Part shown: in pieces, positions 55,408 through 64,000 of the stretch
How the letters are laid out: every line of letters begins with the position of its first letter
Numbering within the stretch: position 1 is the stretch's first letter
Assembly (NCBI RefSeq): GCF_020829625.1
Contig: NZ_JAIVFX010000008.1
Location: forward strand, 124,001 to 188,000
Reading direction: 5' to 3'
Length of the DNA: 64,000 bases
Origin: Nostoc sp. XA010
Lineage (GTDB): Bacteria > Cyanobacteriota > Cyanobacteriia > Cyanobacteriales > Nostocaceae
Notes under the pieces: model-generated
Told to the model about the DNA's origin: nothing
Database searches by the model: none
What the model saw: the letters and a program-made list of their open reading frames with translations, nothing else
Made by a program: the position numbers and the translations under genes

Positions 55408-56865
55408 TTATCCCACCGCTTTCTGAATACCAACGACTTCAACCTGCTGCACCTCTGGCAACAAACGCTTCATGCTTTGCTTAACAAACCCCTGCAAAAA
55501 ACCAATCTGCTGATTTTGCCCAAATACCTTTTGTAAGGTTTGCCGCAAATTCTCCAAATTCAAACCAGTGCCAGAATCTATTGCTATTTCCTGCTGTTGG
55601 AAATATTCAACTAGACTTAACCCTGCCACCCTGGTCAGATAAGCTGCACTTACTCCCTGCACTACGCCGCCAGCAACGAAGGTAACGGCATTGCTTTTCA
55701 GAACAGTACTAATAGCTTTTGTAGAAAGTTCAACTAAACCCAGTTTCAGCATCAAACTTCCCATTGTTCCAGCTACGGTTTGCGCCTGTTCTAAGGAAAA
55801 TTTCTGCTGATAGATATTACCCAAATCCATTACCATCTGAGCATTAATTGCCGCAGTTGCAAGGATGTCAAGGGCTGGAACTGGGTTAGCAAAGGCAGCA
55901 GCAGCAGCTATCCATTGATATTGTTCAATAATTGGGGTAGCGCGATCGCGTCTAGTTCCATTCAACCAGTTTTTCGCCTCAGCTTTCAACAACCCTGTTT
56001 TTCTCATGGTTGTTAACCAAACTAGCCCTTGTTCCTGCTGTGTCAAAAGTTCACCCAACTGCTGAGTCAACTGCTGGATATTTGGCGCTGGTTGTTCCAT
56101 CCACTCTTGCACAGAACCATCAGTCTCATGCTTTCGGACTTTGATGGGAATGGGAGAGGCCGCAGTTGCAACTACATTTCCCTGTATTCGCTGTTTTAAT
56201 GACAGCAAGACGCTGGCGCTTTCATCGGCTAAATACTGGTCTTGTTTGTTCAAAACCAGGATTGTGGGCTGATTTGCTGCTTTTAGCTGCTGTAAGGCTT
56301 GAAATTCTGAGTCTGTCAAATCACCGGTTGTCAGGAACAAAACAAAATCAGATTTTGCCACTTCTGCTAAAACAGCTGCATCTGAATTGTCACCCGCTTC
56401 TCTAAATAAAGGTGCTGTTTCTTCTAAAGACACCAAATTTCGTGTCTCGACATTTTCCTTTAGCACTTTAATTAAAGTACTTTTACCTACGGATTTACCG
56501 CCAGTCACAGAAACTTTAATTTGTTGTCTGTCTAACTCCAACAACAATTGGGCAACTTGTTCTCTAAGTGTCTCTAATGCTGTGTGGTTTTCTGCTTCTT
56601 GTGCCAGTTGGTTAATTACAGTTTCAGTTTTAGCGATCGCACTTTCGACAGTCGCCCGATCCACCACTATACTATCTAGCTGCTCTAAACTGTCTTTTGG
56701 GCGATTTTTTTGGAATAACCACAAACCACCGCCTACAGCTAAGGCACTCAATAAACCAAATTCACCCACCTGCACTATAGAATCGTGCCAACTTTGTAAC
56801 ATCCACAGAGAAAAGGAAAGTCCCAATCCTCCCACTAAAATTGGTCGCTGCAACTTCACAACCAT
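55408..56865 (-). CDS. Membrane-associated GTPase with DUF697 domain
   Basis: 485 residues. An N-terminal hydrophobic pair (PILVGGLGLSFSLWMLQSWH, VGEFGLLSALAVGGGLWLFQ), then a small GTPase-like domain: P-loop GGKSVGKST at 122-130 and NKQD for guanine. The C-terminal third is a DUF697 helical-hairpin membrane domain (ALDILATAAINAQMVMDLGN, GTMGSLMLKLGLVELSTKAI, AVTFVAGGVVQGVSAAYLTR). Found across cyanobacteria; role unknown, perhaps membrane remodelling like dynamin-type or Era-like GTPases. The G3 DxxG is not clear. Confidence 0.85.
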   Translation of the reverse strand: MVVKLQRPILVGGLGLSFSLWMLQSWHDSIVQVGEFGLLSALAVGGGLWLFQKNRPKDSLEQLDSIVVDRATVESAIAKTETVINQLAQEAENHTALETLREQVAQLLLELDRQQIKVSVTGGKSVGKSTLIKVLKENVETRNLVSLEETAPLFREAGDNSDAAVLAEVAKSDFVLFLTTGDLTDSEFQALQQLKAANQPTILVLNKQDQYLADESASVLLSLKQRIQGNVVATAASPIPIKVRKHETDGSVQEWMEQPAPNIQQLTQQLGELLTQQEQGLVWLTTMRKTGLLKAEAKNWLNGTRRDRATPIIEQYQWIAAAAAFANPVPALDILATAAINAQMVMDLGNIYQQKFSLEQAQTVAGTMGSLMLKLGLVELSTKAISTVLKSNAVTFVAGGVVQGVSAAYLTRVAGLSLVEYFQQQEIAIDSGTGLNLENLRQTLQKVFGQNQQIGFLQGFVKQSMKRLLPEVQQVEVVGIQKAVG

Positions 56866-56914
56866 GATTTTCCGCGCCTTTTAAATGGCTATTTCTTCCA
56901 GAATAGATCAAAAT

Positions 56915-56960
56915 AAAACAAAAACCCTGCAATCTTCAATGATTGTAGGGTTTTTGTTTT
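56915..56960. terminator. Terminator between the GTPase gene and tRNA-fMet region
   Basis: AAAACAAAAACCCTGCAATC (56915-56934), loop TTCAAT, GATTGTAGGGTTTTTGTTTT (56941-56960), 20-bp stem with one mismatch-type G-T pair. A-run on one side and T-run on the other make it active in both directions; it lies 10 bp past the tRNA 3' end, so it ends the tRNA transcript on the minus strand. Confidence 0.85.
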
Positions 56961-56970
56961 ATCTTTTATT

Positions 56971-57047
<77 letters not shown>

Positions 57048-57093
57048 TCGCTCTTGACTTTTTTATCATAACCTATAGTCAAGAGTTTGGCAA

Positions 57094-58047
57094 CTACAAA
57101 AATGATAATTCTCCAATTACTTCTAAACGCTTGTATTTTCCCAAGCTGACAAACTTTTCACTGAGGCTTTCGGCGGCGCTGGGACTAATCCAACCCATTT
57201 GCTGGAGTAAGTGAATAGCCACGGCGTATTTTGCTCGTTTTGCCCCATCCATAACTTTAATTGCCAATCCCAAGCCTTCACCGAGTCTACCAATGCACTG
57301 CACTCCTTCGGCACCAGTTTTACTAACCAGTTCCCCTGGAGTTAAGCGCATCAGTTCCGTATCAAATTCTCCATCTCCAGCGACCATCGCGGGGTGATGA
57401 GTCATAGCACGGACAATGCGCTCCATATCCAGATTGGTACTAGAGGCTAACAATGCATATAAAGATGCCATGTGACCGAGTTGCATCAGATAAGTTGGTA
57501 CGCCACAGTCATCATGAGCGCTGATAAATTCTTCAGCTGGCATTCGTAGCAATTCTGCTACTTTGCCCAAAATCAACTGCTGTATTGGGTGCTTGCGATC
57601 CAAGTAGTTATTCAAGGGCCAACGGCGTTGCTGACAAACAGCTAACATTCCCGCATGTTTACCAGAGCAATTGTATTCCAAAGGACTGTGCTTACCTTCA
57701 GGAATTGGACACTGGAGTATAGTCGGGTCAAGATCGGCCCGCCAAAGAATGTTAAATACCTGTCGGACTTGATCTATTCTTCCTTTATGGGAACTTGTGA
57801 TAATTGCTAAGTCGCGATCGCTGAGATCATAGCGTTCCAGTGTACCTGTGGTGGTGACTGCAAGTGCCTGAAATGGTTTGAGCGCTGAACGGATAAATGC
57901 AGCAGTTTCAGAATTTCCGGCAACGGTTAGAACCCGTCCTCGTTCGTCGCATACAACAGCCTGGACTATATGCCTGGATTCAATAATACCTTCCCGCAGC
58001 AACCGGACTTCCAGTGCTGCGGCTTGAGTTCGTTTTCCCATTGTCAT
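57094..58047 (-). CDS. Asparaginase (Asparaginase_II family)
   Basis: 317 residues, the family that resembles rhizobial thermolabile asparaginase. Seen: LEVRLLREGIIESRHIVQAV, the start block RSALKPFQA, SSHKGRIDQV, EYNCSGKHAGMLAVC, HDDCGVPTY and SKTGAEGVQCIG. The S-x-K pair in SSHKG and the CSGKH block are the active-site parts known for this family. Hydrolyses L-asparagine to aspartate and ammonia. Third gene of rsfS-CGLD27-asparaginase, with an 87-bp gap holding GTCATTGGTCATTGGTCATT repeats. Confidence 0.9.
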   Translation of the reverse strand: MTMGKRTQAAALEVRLLREGIIESRHIVQAVVCDERGRVLTVAGNSETAAFIRSALKPFQALAVTTTGTLERYDLSDRDLAIITSSHKGRIDQVRQVFNILWRADLDPTILQCPIPEGKHSPLEYNCSGKHAGMLAVCQQRRWPLNNYLDRKHPIQQLILGKVAELLRMPAEEFISAHDDCGVPTYLMQLGHMASLYALLASSTNLDMERIVRAMTHHPAMVAGDGEFDTELMRLTPGELVSKTGAEGVQCIGRLGEGLGLAIKVMDGAKRAKYAVAIHLLQQMGWISPSAAESLSEKFVSLGKYKRLEVIGELSFL

Positions 58048-58134
58048 GGGTTTATATTTATTACCTTTTTTAATTAATTAGTCATTGGTCATTGGTCATT
58101 AATCCTTAGCTAATCACTAATGACCAATGATTTT

Positions 58135-58635
58135 TTAAAACAAATGCCAACCTATAGTACCAATAACGTACATTCCCGCCAACCCAGCAAAGGTAAATTG
58201 TAACCGCCGCAGAATAGGTTTGATTTCGTATGCGACAATCAAGCGATCGCGGTTGAGGATTTCCTGTGGTTTTGTCCAAGTTTGTCCGTCGTACCAGCCT
58301 GACTCTTCATAAAAGACTGTGGGGCTGCAAAGGCGATCGCACACGTAAAACCAGCCTAAGTACAACCTTACCAGTGCCAGCACCACGCCGACACTCGCGG
58401 CGGCCGCACCACAGAGGATAAAATGTGCAATATACTTGTTCGGAGGAAAACTTGCTGCTGCCACAGGCCCTGCGACCAGCCAAGATAAACCCCAAATCCA
58501 AGCTATTTTCGTGATATACTCGCGCAAATCTAAAGTGGTATCACGAAACAGCCAGGAATTTTTTAACTCTTCGTACTCATTAAGCGGTTGTTGGTCTGTA
58601 GGAACTGGGCAATTTGAAACCGAAGACCTAATCAT
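58135..58635 (-). CDS. CGLD27-like (DUF1230) membrane protein
   Basis: 166 residues. [20 protein letters not shown] is the family start, then two or three membrane helices ([40 protein letters not shown]), [20 protein letters not shown] and a last helix. CGLD27 is in the GreenCut set of proteins conserved in algae, plants and cyanobacteria; the plant version is plastid-located and thought to help with iron or photo-stress acclimation. It overlaps rsfS by 4 bp. Confidence 0.9.
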   Translation of the reverse strand: MIRSSVSNCPVPTDQQPLNEYEELKNSWLFRDTTLDLREYITKIAWIWGLSWLVAGPVAAASFPPNKYIAHFILCGAAAASVGVVLALVRLYLGWFYVCDRLCSPTVFYEESGWYDGQTWTKPQEILNRDRLIVAYEIKPILRRLQFTFAGLAGMYVIGTIGWHLF

Positions 58636-59090
58636 GTTGGCTTACCCTCACCCTCATCAGATTCTGGAAGGGAAATACGCTCTGCATGAATCCAGAACGC
58701 TTCTAAATTATAAAACTCTCGTTCCTTGGGCATCATGATGTGAACGATCACATCACCGTAGTCTTGTAGTACCCAACTCCCTTCAAGTTTTCCTTCTGTC
58801 CTTATAGGACGCCGTTGCAAGTCAGTTTCGACCTTTCCTTCAATTGCTTGAGCGATCGCCCTGACTTGTACTTTAGAATAGCCAGTCATCATCACAAAGT
58901 AATCAGCTAGGTAAGATACCTCTGCTACTTTGAGCAATATAATCTCACCCGCTTTGCGGTCTGATCCAGCTTCTGCGATCGTCGCAGCTAATTTTCCGCT
59001 TTCCTCTTCGGTATGGACGTGGCTTTTTACCACACTCTTCGTCAGTGGAACAGATTGTAATGGGAAATTGCCTTGGAAATAATCAGTCAT
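58632..59090 (-). CDS. rsfS: Ribosome silencing factor RsfS
   Basis: 152 residues. RsfS/Iojap domain: [51 protein letters not shown] and the C-terminal [20 protein letters not shown]. It binds ribosomal protein L14 and blocks subunit joining under nutrient limitation. The first 40 residues are a non-conserved extension, and a few extra acidic residues are at the end. It is the first gene of the operon with CGLD27 (ATGA overlap). Confidence 0.94.
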   Translation of the reverse strand: MTDYFQGNFPLQSVPLTKSVVKSHVHTEEESGKLAATIAEAGSDRKAGEIILLKVAEVSYLADYFVMMTGYSKVQVRAIAQAIEGKVETDLQRRPIRTEGKLEGSWVLQDYGDVIVHIMMPKEREFYNLEAFWIHAERISLPESDEGEGKPT

Positions 59091-59414
59091 TAAACCTCAG
59101 GTGCTTTCTTTTGAAACAATTGTTTACATTTACTTACAAATCAGAAACAATTGATCTGAAAATGTGTCAATAGGTTTTTTTGAATACTAACAAAAAAACG
59201 CATGTCTATGGGGCTAGTACCGCAAGGTGGAAGTCACGCATTCAAAAGTCAAAAGTCAAAAAGCTTAGAATACAGGCTTTTGAACGATTTGAAATAGTTG
59301 CTTTCTTTATGCCGTGCTGTACTAGTTTGATAATTGGCTGCTTAGATTTCGACATTAATAATCAGCAGTTGCGGATTAATATTTAGCACGTTTTCAGCTA
59401 AAAATATTGATTTT
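59091..59414. other. Gap carrying copy B of the 111-bp element
   Basis: Apart from the element at 59214-59325 it is AT-rich with no gene. It includes the rsfS promoter region. Confidence 0.55.
59214..59325. mobile_element. MITE-like 112-bp repeat, copy B
   Basis: Begins CTAGTACCGCAAGGTGGAAG and ends GTGCTGTACTAG; ends pair as inverted repeats CTAGTAC/GTACTAG. Same modules in the same order as copy A: AAAAGTCAAAAGTCAAAA, GGCTTTTGAACGATTTGAAA, TTTCTTTATGCCGTGCTG. Length 112 versus 111 bp. Confidence 0.65.
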
Positions 59415-59852
59415 TCAGGTTTTATCGCTATTTTCCTCAGTTTCTCCGACTTGAGGTTGAGTACACCGCAATTCCTCTAATGCCATCTTTAAGCTGAGAT
59501 TTTTCTCATTTAACTCCCGTGTTCGTTCGCGTACTTTCTCTTCCAGTACTTGGCTGTATACTTCTAGCTGTTCGTTAGCATCATTTTGGACTGTGATGAG
59601 TTGCTGAACTTCCAAAATTAAACGATTAAGGGAAGTAACCAAGATACCAACTTCATCATTAGTTGTTACGGGTGCTTGTAAATCAAAATTAGATTCCTCT
59701 GTAACCTGTTGGGCAACATGGGTGACTGCTTGAATAGGACGGGCAATGGCCTGACTAGTGTAAATTGCTAATAATGTGGCGATCGCGATCGATAGTGACA
59801 AGCTGCCTAAGATAATATTTAGACGTAATTTCTCTGCCCTTCGCAGTTCCCA
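59415..59852 (-). pseudogene. Sensor histidine kinase fragment (TM + HAMP + coiled coil, no kinase)
   Basis: Reading leftward from 59852: WELRRAEKLRLNIILGSLSL, a membrane helix (SIAIATLLAIYTSQAIARPI), a HAMP domain (QAVTHVAQQVTEESNFDLQA, TTNDEVGILVTSLNRL) and a coiled linker (LEEKVRERTRELNEKNLSLK, MALEELRCTQPQ). It stops with VGETEENSDKT right where the QxEKMxSLGQ H-box helix starts in hybrid kinases. The sensory part at the N-terminus and the whole catalytic part are missing. The frame has no good start codon. Confidence 0.75.
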
Positions 59853-60013
59853 ATTGGCTGATACTCCTCGGCTATGAGTTCAACAAGGTTGGTGATTTCA
59901 TAACCCCAAACGTAATCAAGGAGTTATTCTCGACTGATTACTTGTCCTGCATGGCGGCAAAACATTTCTGCCATAGCAAATTCACGGGCAGGTAGTTCTA
60001 CTAGACGATTAAA
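59853..60013 (-). pseudogene. OmpR-type response regulator C-terminal fragment
   Basis: The minus strand from 60013 reads FNRLVELPAREFAMAEMFCR, HAGQVISRE, then TAA (59924-59926) where Gln stands in REQLLDYVWGY, then LLDYVWGYEITNLVELIAEE. VEL-AREF and SRExLLDYVWG are the winged-helix landmarks of PhoB/OmpR regulators. The receiver domain is missing and the frame has a stop. The fragment abuts the stop of the WcaI-like gene and the kinase fragment, with a joint near 59852. Confidence 0.75.
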
Positions 60014-61285
60014 CTAAACTTCTTGTTTGGTAATTCTTGTGGACTGAATTGCTCCACGTTCTGCCGTCAATGAGTAACACAACGACTCATATTGATTTAA
60101 AGCTTGCTCAAAAGCATAGTTTTCAACGGCATATTTGCGACTTTTATAACCTAGAGTTTTGACTTTTTCAGGGTTTTGGTACAAATCTAAAATTGCCATT
60201 GCTAAAGCTTGAGGATCTTCTGGAGGAACAATAACTCCGCCCCCACTTTGCCTGATGGCCTTTGCTGCCGTACCATTATCGGGGACAGAAGCAATCAAAG
60301 CTCGTCCACTGGCAAGTAGCACTTGAATTTTTGACGGCATATTGAAGGATATAACATTTTTCTTTTGCACCACCAAGCCAACATCGGCAGCTGCTAACAT
60401 TTGTGGCAATGATTTGCGGGGTTGAAATGGCAGTAGCAAAACATTATTTGCGCCACAGTCTAAACATTCTTGTTGCAATCGCTGTAAACCTTTTGCCTCT
60501 CCAACGATGACAAAAACAATATCTGGGATATGACGCAACACAGAAGCAGCTTTGACAACGCTTTCTAAGCCTTGGGTTAGGGCAATGTTGCCAGAATAAA
60601 GTACTACAAATTTGCCATTCAGGTTATGTGCGGCGCGGAAAGGATTATTTTCTTTAGGCAAAGGGCGGATAAAGTTTACATCAACCCAGTTGGGAATTTG
60701 CACAATTTTCTCAGCTTTTACGCCCTTAGATCGCAAATTGTCCACAAACCCATCGGCGATGACGCTAATTTTACTGGCAGTGTGGTAAGCAAATTTTTCC
60801 AACACTGCAAATAACTTTATAAGCAATTTATTTTTCAGTAGACCGACGTGGACGGCCGCTTCTGGTAATATATCTTGTAGATTTAAGATTACAGGGCAAG
60901 CACGTAACCATCCTAAAAGAGCAACTGGTACACAGCTTGGCAAAGATGGCGATGTTGAGAGAATAACATCTGGACGCCAACCGACAAGGGCGGGCACAAA
61001 ACTAGTGACAACGAAACTAGCATCTAGTAACACCCGATCTAATAGATTGGGTTGGGGACGAATCCAAACGTAACTGCGTTGAATTTGAACGCCATTTTTG
61101 TATTCGTTGTGATACCACTTGCCTCGATATTCCTGGTAAATTTGACGCTCAGGGTAGTTGGGCATAGCGGTAACTACGCGCACTTGATGCCCACGTTTCA
61201 CTAGTCCCTCTGCTAATTCAGTCATCAGTGGGGCAATACCAATTGGCTCTGGATAGTAGTTGTAGGAGTAAATTAAAATTCGCAT
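60014..61285 (-). CDS. WcaI-type glycosyltransferase (GT4)
   Basis: 423 residues, GT-B fold. RILIYSYNYYPEPIGIAPLM at the start is the WcaI/WbuB pattern (YxPExxGxA), YHNEYKNGVQIQRSYVWIRP follows, then the C-terminal GT4 half: KFVVLYSGNIALTQGLESVV, VGEAKGLQRLQQEC, LPFQPRKSLPQMLAAADVGL and the nucleotide-sugar PSKIQVLLASGRALIASV with VPPEDPQAL. It probably transfers a sugar in exopolysaccharide synthesis. The last about 12 residues (QSTRITKQEV) run into the regulator fragment and may be non-native. Confidence 0.9.
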   Translation of the reverse strand: MRILIYSYNYYPEPIGIAPLMTELAEGLVKRGHQVRVVTAMPNYPERQIYQEYRGKWYHNEYKNGVQIQRSYVWIRPQPNLLDRVLLDASFVVTSFVPALVGWRPDVILSTSPSLPSCVPVALLGWLRACPVILNLQDILPEAAVHVGLLKNKLLIKLFAVLEKFAYHTASKISVIADGFVDNLRSKGVKAEKIVQIPNWVDVNFIRPLPKENNPFRAAHNLNGKFVVLYSGNIALTQGLESVVKAASVLRHIPDIVFVIVGEAKGLQRLQQECLDCGANNVLLLPFQPRKSLPQMLAAADVGLVVQKKNVISFNMPSKIQVLLASGRALIASVPDNGTAAKAIRQSGGGVIVPPEDPQALAMAILDLYQNPEKVKTLGYKSRKYAVENYAFEQALNQYESLCYSLTAERGAIQSTRITKQEV

Positions 61286-61572
61286 AAAAATTAGTCCGAA
61301 GTACCCCGGTTTTTTATTTCATGACAAATATTTGTCTTAAACATGATTTGGAGTTTGAAAACTCCTATATTTATTAATTGTGGCTTCAGACTCTTTTTCT
61401 GTCAGGTATTTTCCTTAAAGATTGAGTAAATTTTGATATAAACACTTAGAGGAAGTGTGAATTTTGTGACTATTGAAGCAATCTTAAAATTGTTCATTTT
61501 TAATGGTTACGTAAGTATAACCCCAATGTATTTCGATATTAATTAAGACTGTTTTACGGCAGTAGTTATTGA
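61286..61572. other. Divergent promoter region, glycosyltransferase / methyltransferase
   Basis: 287 bp, AT-rich. No controller (C) protein gene or C-box-like repeat seen. The methyltransferase starts inside a HIP1-bearing ATGAGCGATCGC. Confidence 0.45.
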
Positions 61573-62766
61573 ATGAGCGATCGCCCTTGTATTTTTTCCT
61601 TTTTTGCTGGTTCAGGTTTCCTAGATTTAGGTTTTGAAACCAACGGTTTTAAGGTTGTTTACGTCAATGAAATCTTTCCCCCATTCATGACTGGATACCG
61701 CTATTCACGGCAGGTTCTCAATCTACCGTTACCAGAATACGGGTATCATGAAGGAGAAGTAGGAGATGTAACCCAACTTCTTGATGGCTTACAAACACAA
61801 CACCTCCGGGAGCTAGTACAAGACTGCCGTAAATCTCATAATATTGTCGGCTTCATTGGGGGGCCTCCCTGCCCTGATTTTTCTATTGGCGGGAAAAATA
61901 GAGGAGGTTTAGGAGATAATGGCAAGCTTTCCGCTTCTTACGTTGAATTAATTTGCCGCAATCTTCCAGATTTCTTTTTATTTGAGAACGTTAAGGGATT
62001 GTGGAGAACAACAAAGCACCGTTTATTTTTTGAATCGCTCAAGCAACAATTACTGGAAGCAGGCTATATATTAACAGAGCGATTAATTAATGCTATCGAA
62101 TATGGCGTACCCCAAGATAGAGAAAGAATTATTCTCATTGGTTTCCGAAATAGTTTTCTCAAGGATATAGGAATAAAAGTCGGTAGTGAAAAGTTACTAC
62201 CTGAAGAGGCTTTTCCTTGGAAAAATCATATTTTATATCCTCAAACAAAGGTTTTTGCTTATCCTTGGCGTAAGTCCGAACCATTCCAAGAAAATTCTAT
62301 AATGCCTTGTCCTGACGGCATACCTCAAGAATTAACAGTTGAATACTGGTTTATAAAAAATAATGTGCTGAAGCATCCCAACGCTGAAAACTGTTTTCAA
62401 CCAAGGGCAGGTATCACAAGATTTGCTGCTATTGATGAAGGAGATGATTCTAAAAAGTCTTTCAAGCGTCTGCATAGATGGCGTTACTCTCCGACAGCTT
62501 GCTATGGAAATAATGAAGTACATTTGCATCCCTATAAAATCCGGCGAATATCTGTGGCAGAAGCTTTAGCTATACAATCTTTGCCTGCAAATTTTGTACT
62601 TCCAGAGAATATGTCACTCACGAATATGTTTAAAACTATTGGTAATGGCGTACCATATTTGGCATCGAAGGCGTTAGCTAAAACTATTTTTGACTTCTTA
62701 GGAACTAAAGAGTACCATTCTGAAGAGGAAATTAAACAATTGGAGTTACCATTGAGTTTTAGCTAA
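61573..62766 (+). CDS. DNA (cytosine-5-)-methyltransferase
   Basis: 397 residues with all main m5C motifs: I CIFSFFAGSGFLDLGFETNG, IV GGPPCPDFS with nucleophile Cys100, VI FLFENVKGLW, VIII YGVPQDRERIILIGF and X FKTIGNGVPYLASKA. The target recognition region is the long stretch between VIII and X (about 195-330). The facing gene downstream has the hallmarks of a CCGG-core endonuclease, so the target probably contains CCGG, most likely RCCGGY. It would protect host DNA from that enzyme. Confidence 0.95.
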   Translation: MSDRPCIFSFFAGSGFLDLGFETNGFKVVYVNEIFPPFMTGYRYSRQVLNLPLPEYGYHEGEVGDVTQLLDGLQTQHLRELVQDCRKSHNIVGFIGGPPCPDFSIGGKNRGGLGDNGKLSASYVELICRNLPDFFLFENVKGLWRTTKHRLFFESLKQQLLEAGYILTERLINAIEYGVPQDRERIILIGFRNSFLKDIGIKVGSEKLLPEEAFPWKNHILYPQTKVFAYPWRKSEPFQENSIMPCPDGIPQELTVEYWFIKNNVLKHPNAENCFQPRAGITRFAAIDEGDDSKKSFKRLHRWRYSPTACYGNNEVHLHPYKIRRISVAEALAIQSLPANFVLPENMSLTNMFKTIGNGVPYLASKALAKTIFDFLGTKEYHSEEEIKQLELPLSFS

Positions 62767-62782
62767 ATTCCTATATAACTAA

Positions 62783-63658
62783 CTAATGTTCAATAGCCGC
62801 GGCAACTAATGGCACTAAATCGGCTTTTCTAGTGTATGGATATGTACCATCTACCAGATGAAAATTCTGTTCTACTGCCACACCATGAGGGGCAATTGCC
62901 GTATTAAATATTCTTCTATCAGCAGGGGTTAACTCACTGACAACCATGTAATATTTCCAATTTTGCTGTAGTACATAACCAATAGCTTTAATCATAGCTG
63001 CTTCAAATAAAGGCTGATAACGTCGATCTGGACGATTTGAAGTTTTGAGAGAAACAGCTGCTTTAACTTCTTCTATATGTAATTTACCCTTTAGAAAATT
63101 ATAGAGTACTAAACTATCTGGTTCTATTGTTTGTTGCTGTAAAAGCGAGTTAATTATGGGTGCAACTACCTGATTTTCAATGACAACTATAATATAGTCT
63201 GGACTAGGCATAAAAATTTTGTCCTTAAAAGGCTTAATTTTTGCTAGAGCATTATTTATATTAAAAAAACTTTCTTTAGTAAATAAGTTTAAAAAATTTG
63301 AATATGCTTCATCGATTCCTTCTATTTGTAACTTTGAATTAGGCATAGAAAAAGCCGCAATACATACCCCAGTTTCTTGATTAATATCAAAGATAATTTC
63401 AGACAATAAGCTAGTTGCTATTAACTCGTTCCATCCTCCTATCGCCTTGTTGAGAGCACCGACTTGGGGATTTTGTGAGTACTTTTCTCTAAAAGCTTTA
63501 ATTGTTTCGTTTTTAATCCAGTCTAAAATTTCACTAACCGATAAGTTTTGAGCTAGTTTAGTCACTATGTCAGAAGATAAATTTCTGTAGATAGCTCTGC
63601 TATTGATGCGAAATTTACCATTTGATATTTCTGTAAACCATACCGTGTCATTAAGCAT
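62783..63658 (-). CDS. Type II restriction endonuclease, Cfr10I/Bse634I family
   Basis: 291 residues. Active-site set: Pro153-Asp154 in PSPDYIIVVIEN, Lys205 in AVSLKTSNRP and Glu219 in QPLFEA. The spacings (51 and 14 residues) are nearly those I recall for Bse634I (Asp146, Lys198, Glu212). NRPDRR at 208-213 is the R-(D/E)-R type motif that reads the CCGG core in this group. Convergent with the methyltransferase gene, stops 16 bp apart. Predicted target RCCGGY. AT-rich like its partner. Confidence 0.85.
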   Translation of the reverse strand: MLNDTVWFTEISNGKFRINSRAIYRNLSSDIVTKLAQNLSVSEILDWIKNETIKAFREKYSQNPQVGALNKAIGGWNELIATSLLSEIIFDINQETGVCIAAFSMPNSKLQIEGIDEAYSNFLNLFTKESFFNINNALAKIKPFKDKIFMPSPDYIIVVIENQVVAPIINSLLQQQTIEPDSLVLYNFLKGKLHIEEVKAAVSLKTSNRPDRRYQPLFEAAMIKAIGYVLQQNWKYYMVVSELTPADRRIFNTAIAPHGVAVEQNFHLVDGTYPYTRKADLVPLVAAAIEH

Positions 63659-63922
63659 TTTCTTGTTTTTTCAGATAAGGTAAGGGGGGAATTTTGGCAA
63701 ATAAAGATTTTTGCCAAGAAGATTTTACTTTCCTAACCTTAGTAGCATCTAATGTCAACTTAAATACTTAGAATAATTCCGGGATATCTACAAAGCTGAC
63801 ATCCTATAAAAGTCAGCAGCTTCTTTTCAGAATAAACTTGTAATAAATATGGTTTAATATATATATAAGAAATGTTTTAATTTTTTATAAAGTTTAATAA
63901 TCAATTACTGGCAGAAGACACG
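63659..63922. other. Gap between restriction gene and deoC
   Basis: 264 bp, AT-rich, divergent promoters. Long ATATATATAAGAAATG-like AT run near 63858. No repeat family recognised. Confidence 0.45.
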
Positions 63923-64000
63923 ATGGCAGCAGACTATCCAAACATTGATATTGCGCCATTTATCGATCACTCCCTCTTAACGCCAACTGCTACTCCTGAG
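63923..64000 (+). CDS. deoC: Deoxyribose-phosphate aldolase, N-terminal part
   Basis: 26 codons before the window ends: [20 protein letters not shown] then [18 protein letters not shown] is the well-known DeoC start (IDHTLLKPxAT). The rest of the gene is outside. It splits 2-deoxyribose 5-phosphate into glyceraldehyde 3-phosphate and acetaldehyde. Confidence 0.85.
   Translation, partial: MAADYPNIDIAPFIDHSLLTPTATPE

Overview
The window comes from a filamentous, heterocyst-type cyanobacterium of the Nostoc/Anabaena group. The support is a very high density of HIP1 octamers (GCGATCGC), AT-leaning DNA, light-independent chlorophyll genes (chlL, chlN), an SLH-OprB porin, cyanobacteria- and plastid-only families (DUF2499, DUF3593, DUF3318, CGLD27, DUF5331), a XisH/XisI pair, and many short dispersed Nostoc-type repeats. 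The order is assigned by family recognition, not by a database search.

Layout. 1-2280: truncated secreted-protein gene, birA and pgeF. 2286-8476: surface-polysaccharide block with an SGNH-like partner, an MBOAT acyltransferase, a GT87-like membrane glycosyltransferase and csaB. A scar at 5096-5480 fuses the 3' part of csaB to the 3' end of pgeF, exactly as the inner junction of an old tandem duplication would. 8582-10538: DUF2499, DUF3593, hisA and a broken Uma2 gene. 11015-17902: a coiled-coil protein, the phosphate regulon control genes sphR-sphS-phoU, a Crp-like regulator and an SLH porin. 17917-24739: small conserved proteins, a GT-C membrane protein, a Uma2 relic, a HEPN-type protein and a VapBC pair. 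24906-28956: tkt, fabF, acpP. 29378-33809: HdrB/SdhE-type Fe-S protein, a repeat-rich gap, lpxD, an HI0933-type flavoprotein and a short rubredoxin gene. 34039-39951: small membrane protein, SRPBCC protein, clpB, a broken RelE/HigB toxin with an intact antitoxin, and two small proteins. 40626-43889: chlL-DUF5331-chlN. 44063-48916: broken MazE-type antitoxin, XisI/XisH, a divergent LysR-methyltransferase pair, a YbjN-like protein and a second DUF3318 protein. 49484-52737: an NDH-2-like flavoprotein followed by an HTTM-DCC1 fusion. 53057-59090: queE, a STAS-sugar transferase, a DUF697 GTPase, initiator tRNA, asparaginase, CGLD27 and rsfS. 59415-61285: fragments of a response regulator and a sensor kinase, then a WcaI-type glycosyltransferase. 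61573-63658: a cytosine methyltransferase facing a Cfr10I/Bse634I-type endonuclease. 63923-64000: start of deoC.

How the genes fit together. Fatty-acid and envelope functions recur (birA, acpP-fabF, lpxD, csaB, two GT-C proteins, STAS-sugar transferase, WcaI-like transferase). Phosphate sensing and an outer-membrane porin sit side by side. The most unusual candidate system is the two-gene unit 49484-52737: an NADH:quinone-reductase-like enzyme, a membrane domain related to the vitamin K-dependent carboxylase that keeps its key His and Lys, and a thiol-redox domain fused to it. Together these resemble the parts of a vitamin K (phylloquinone) cycle. Other points of interest are the duplication scar, DUF3318 read as a degenerate M48-type protease, the HEPN protein next to VapBC, and a 111-112 bp non-autonomous repeat with terminal inverted repeats.
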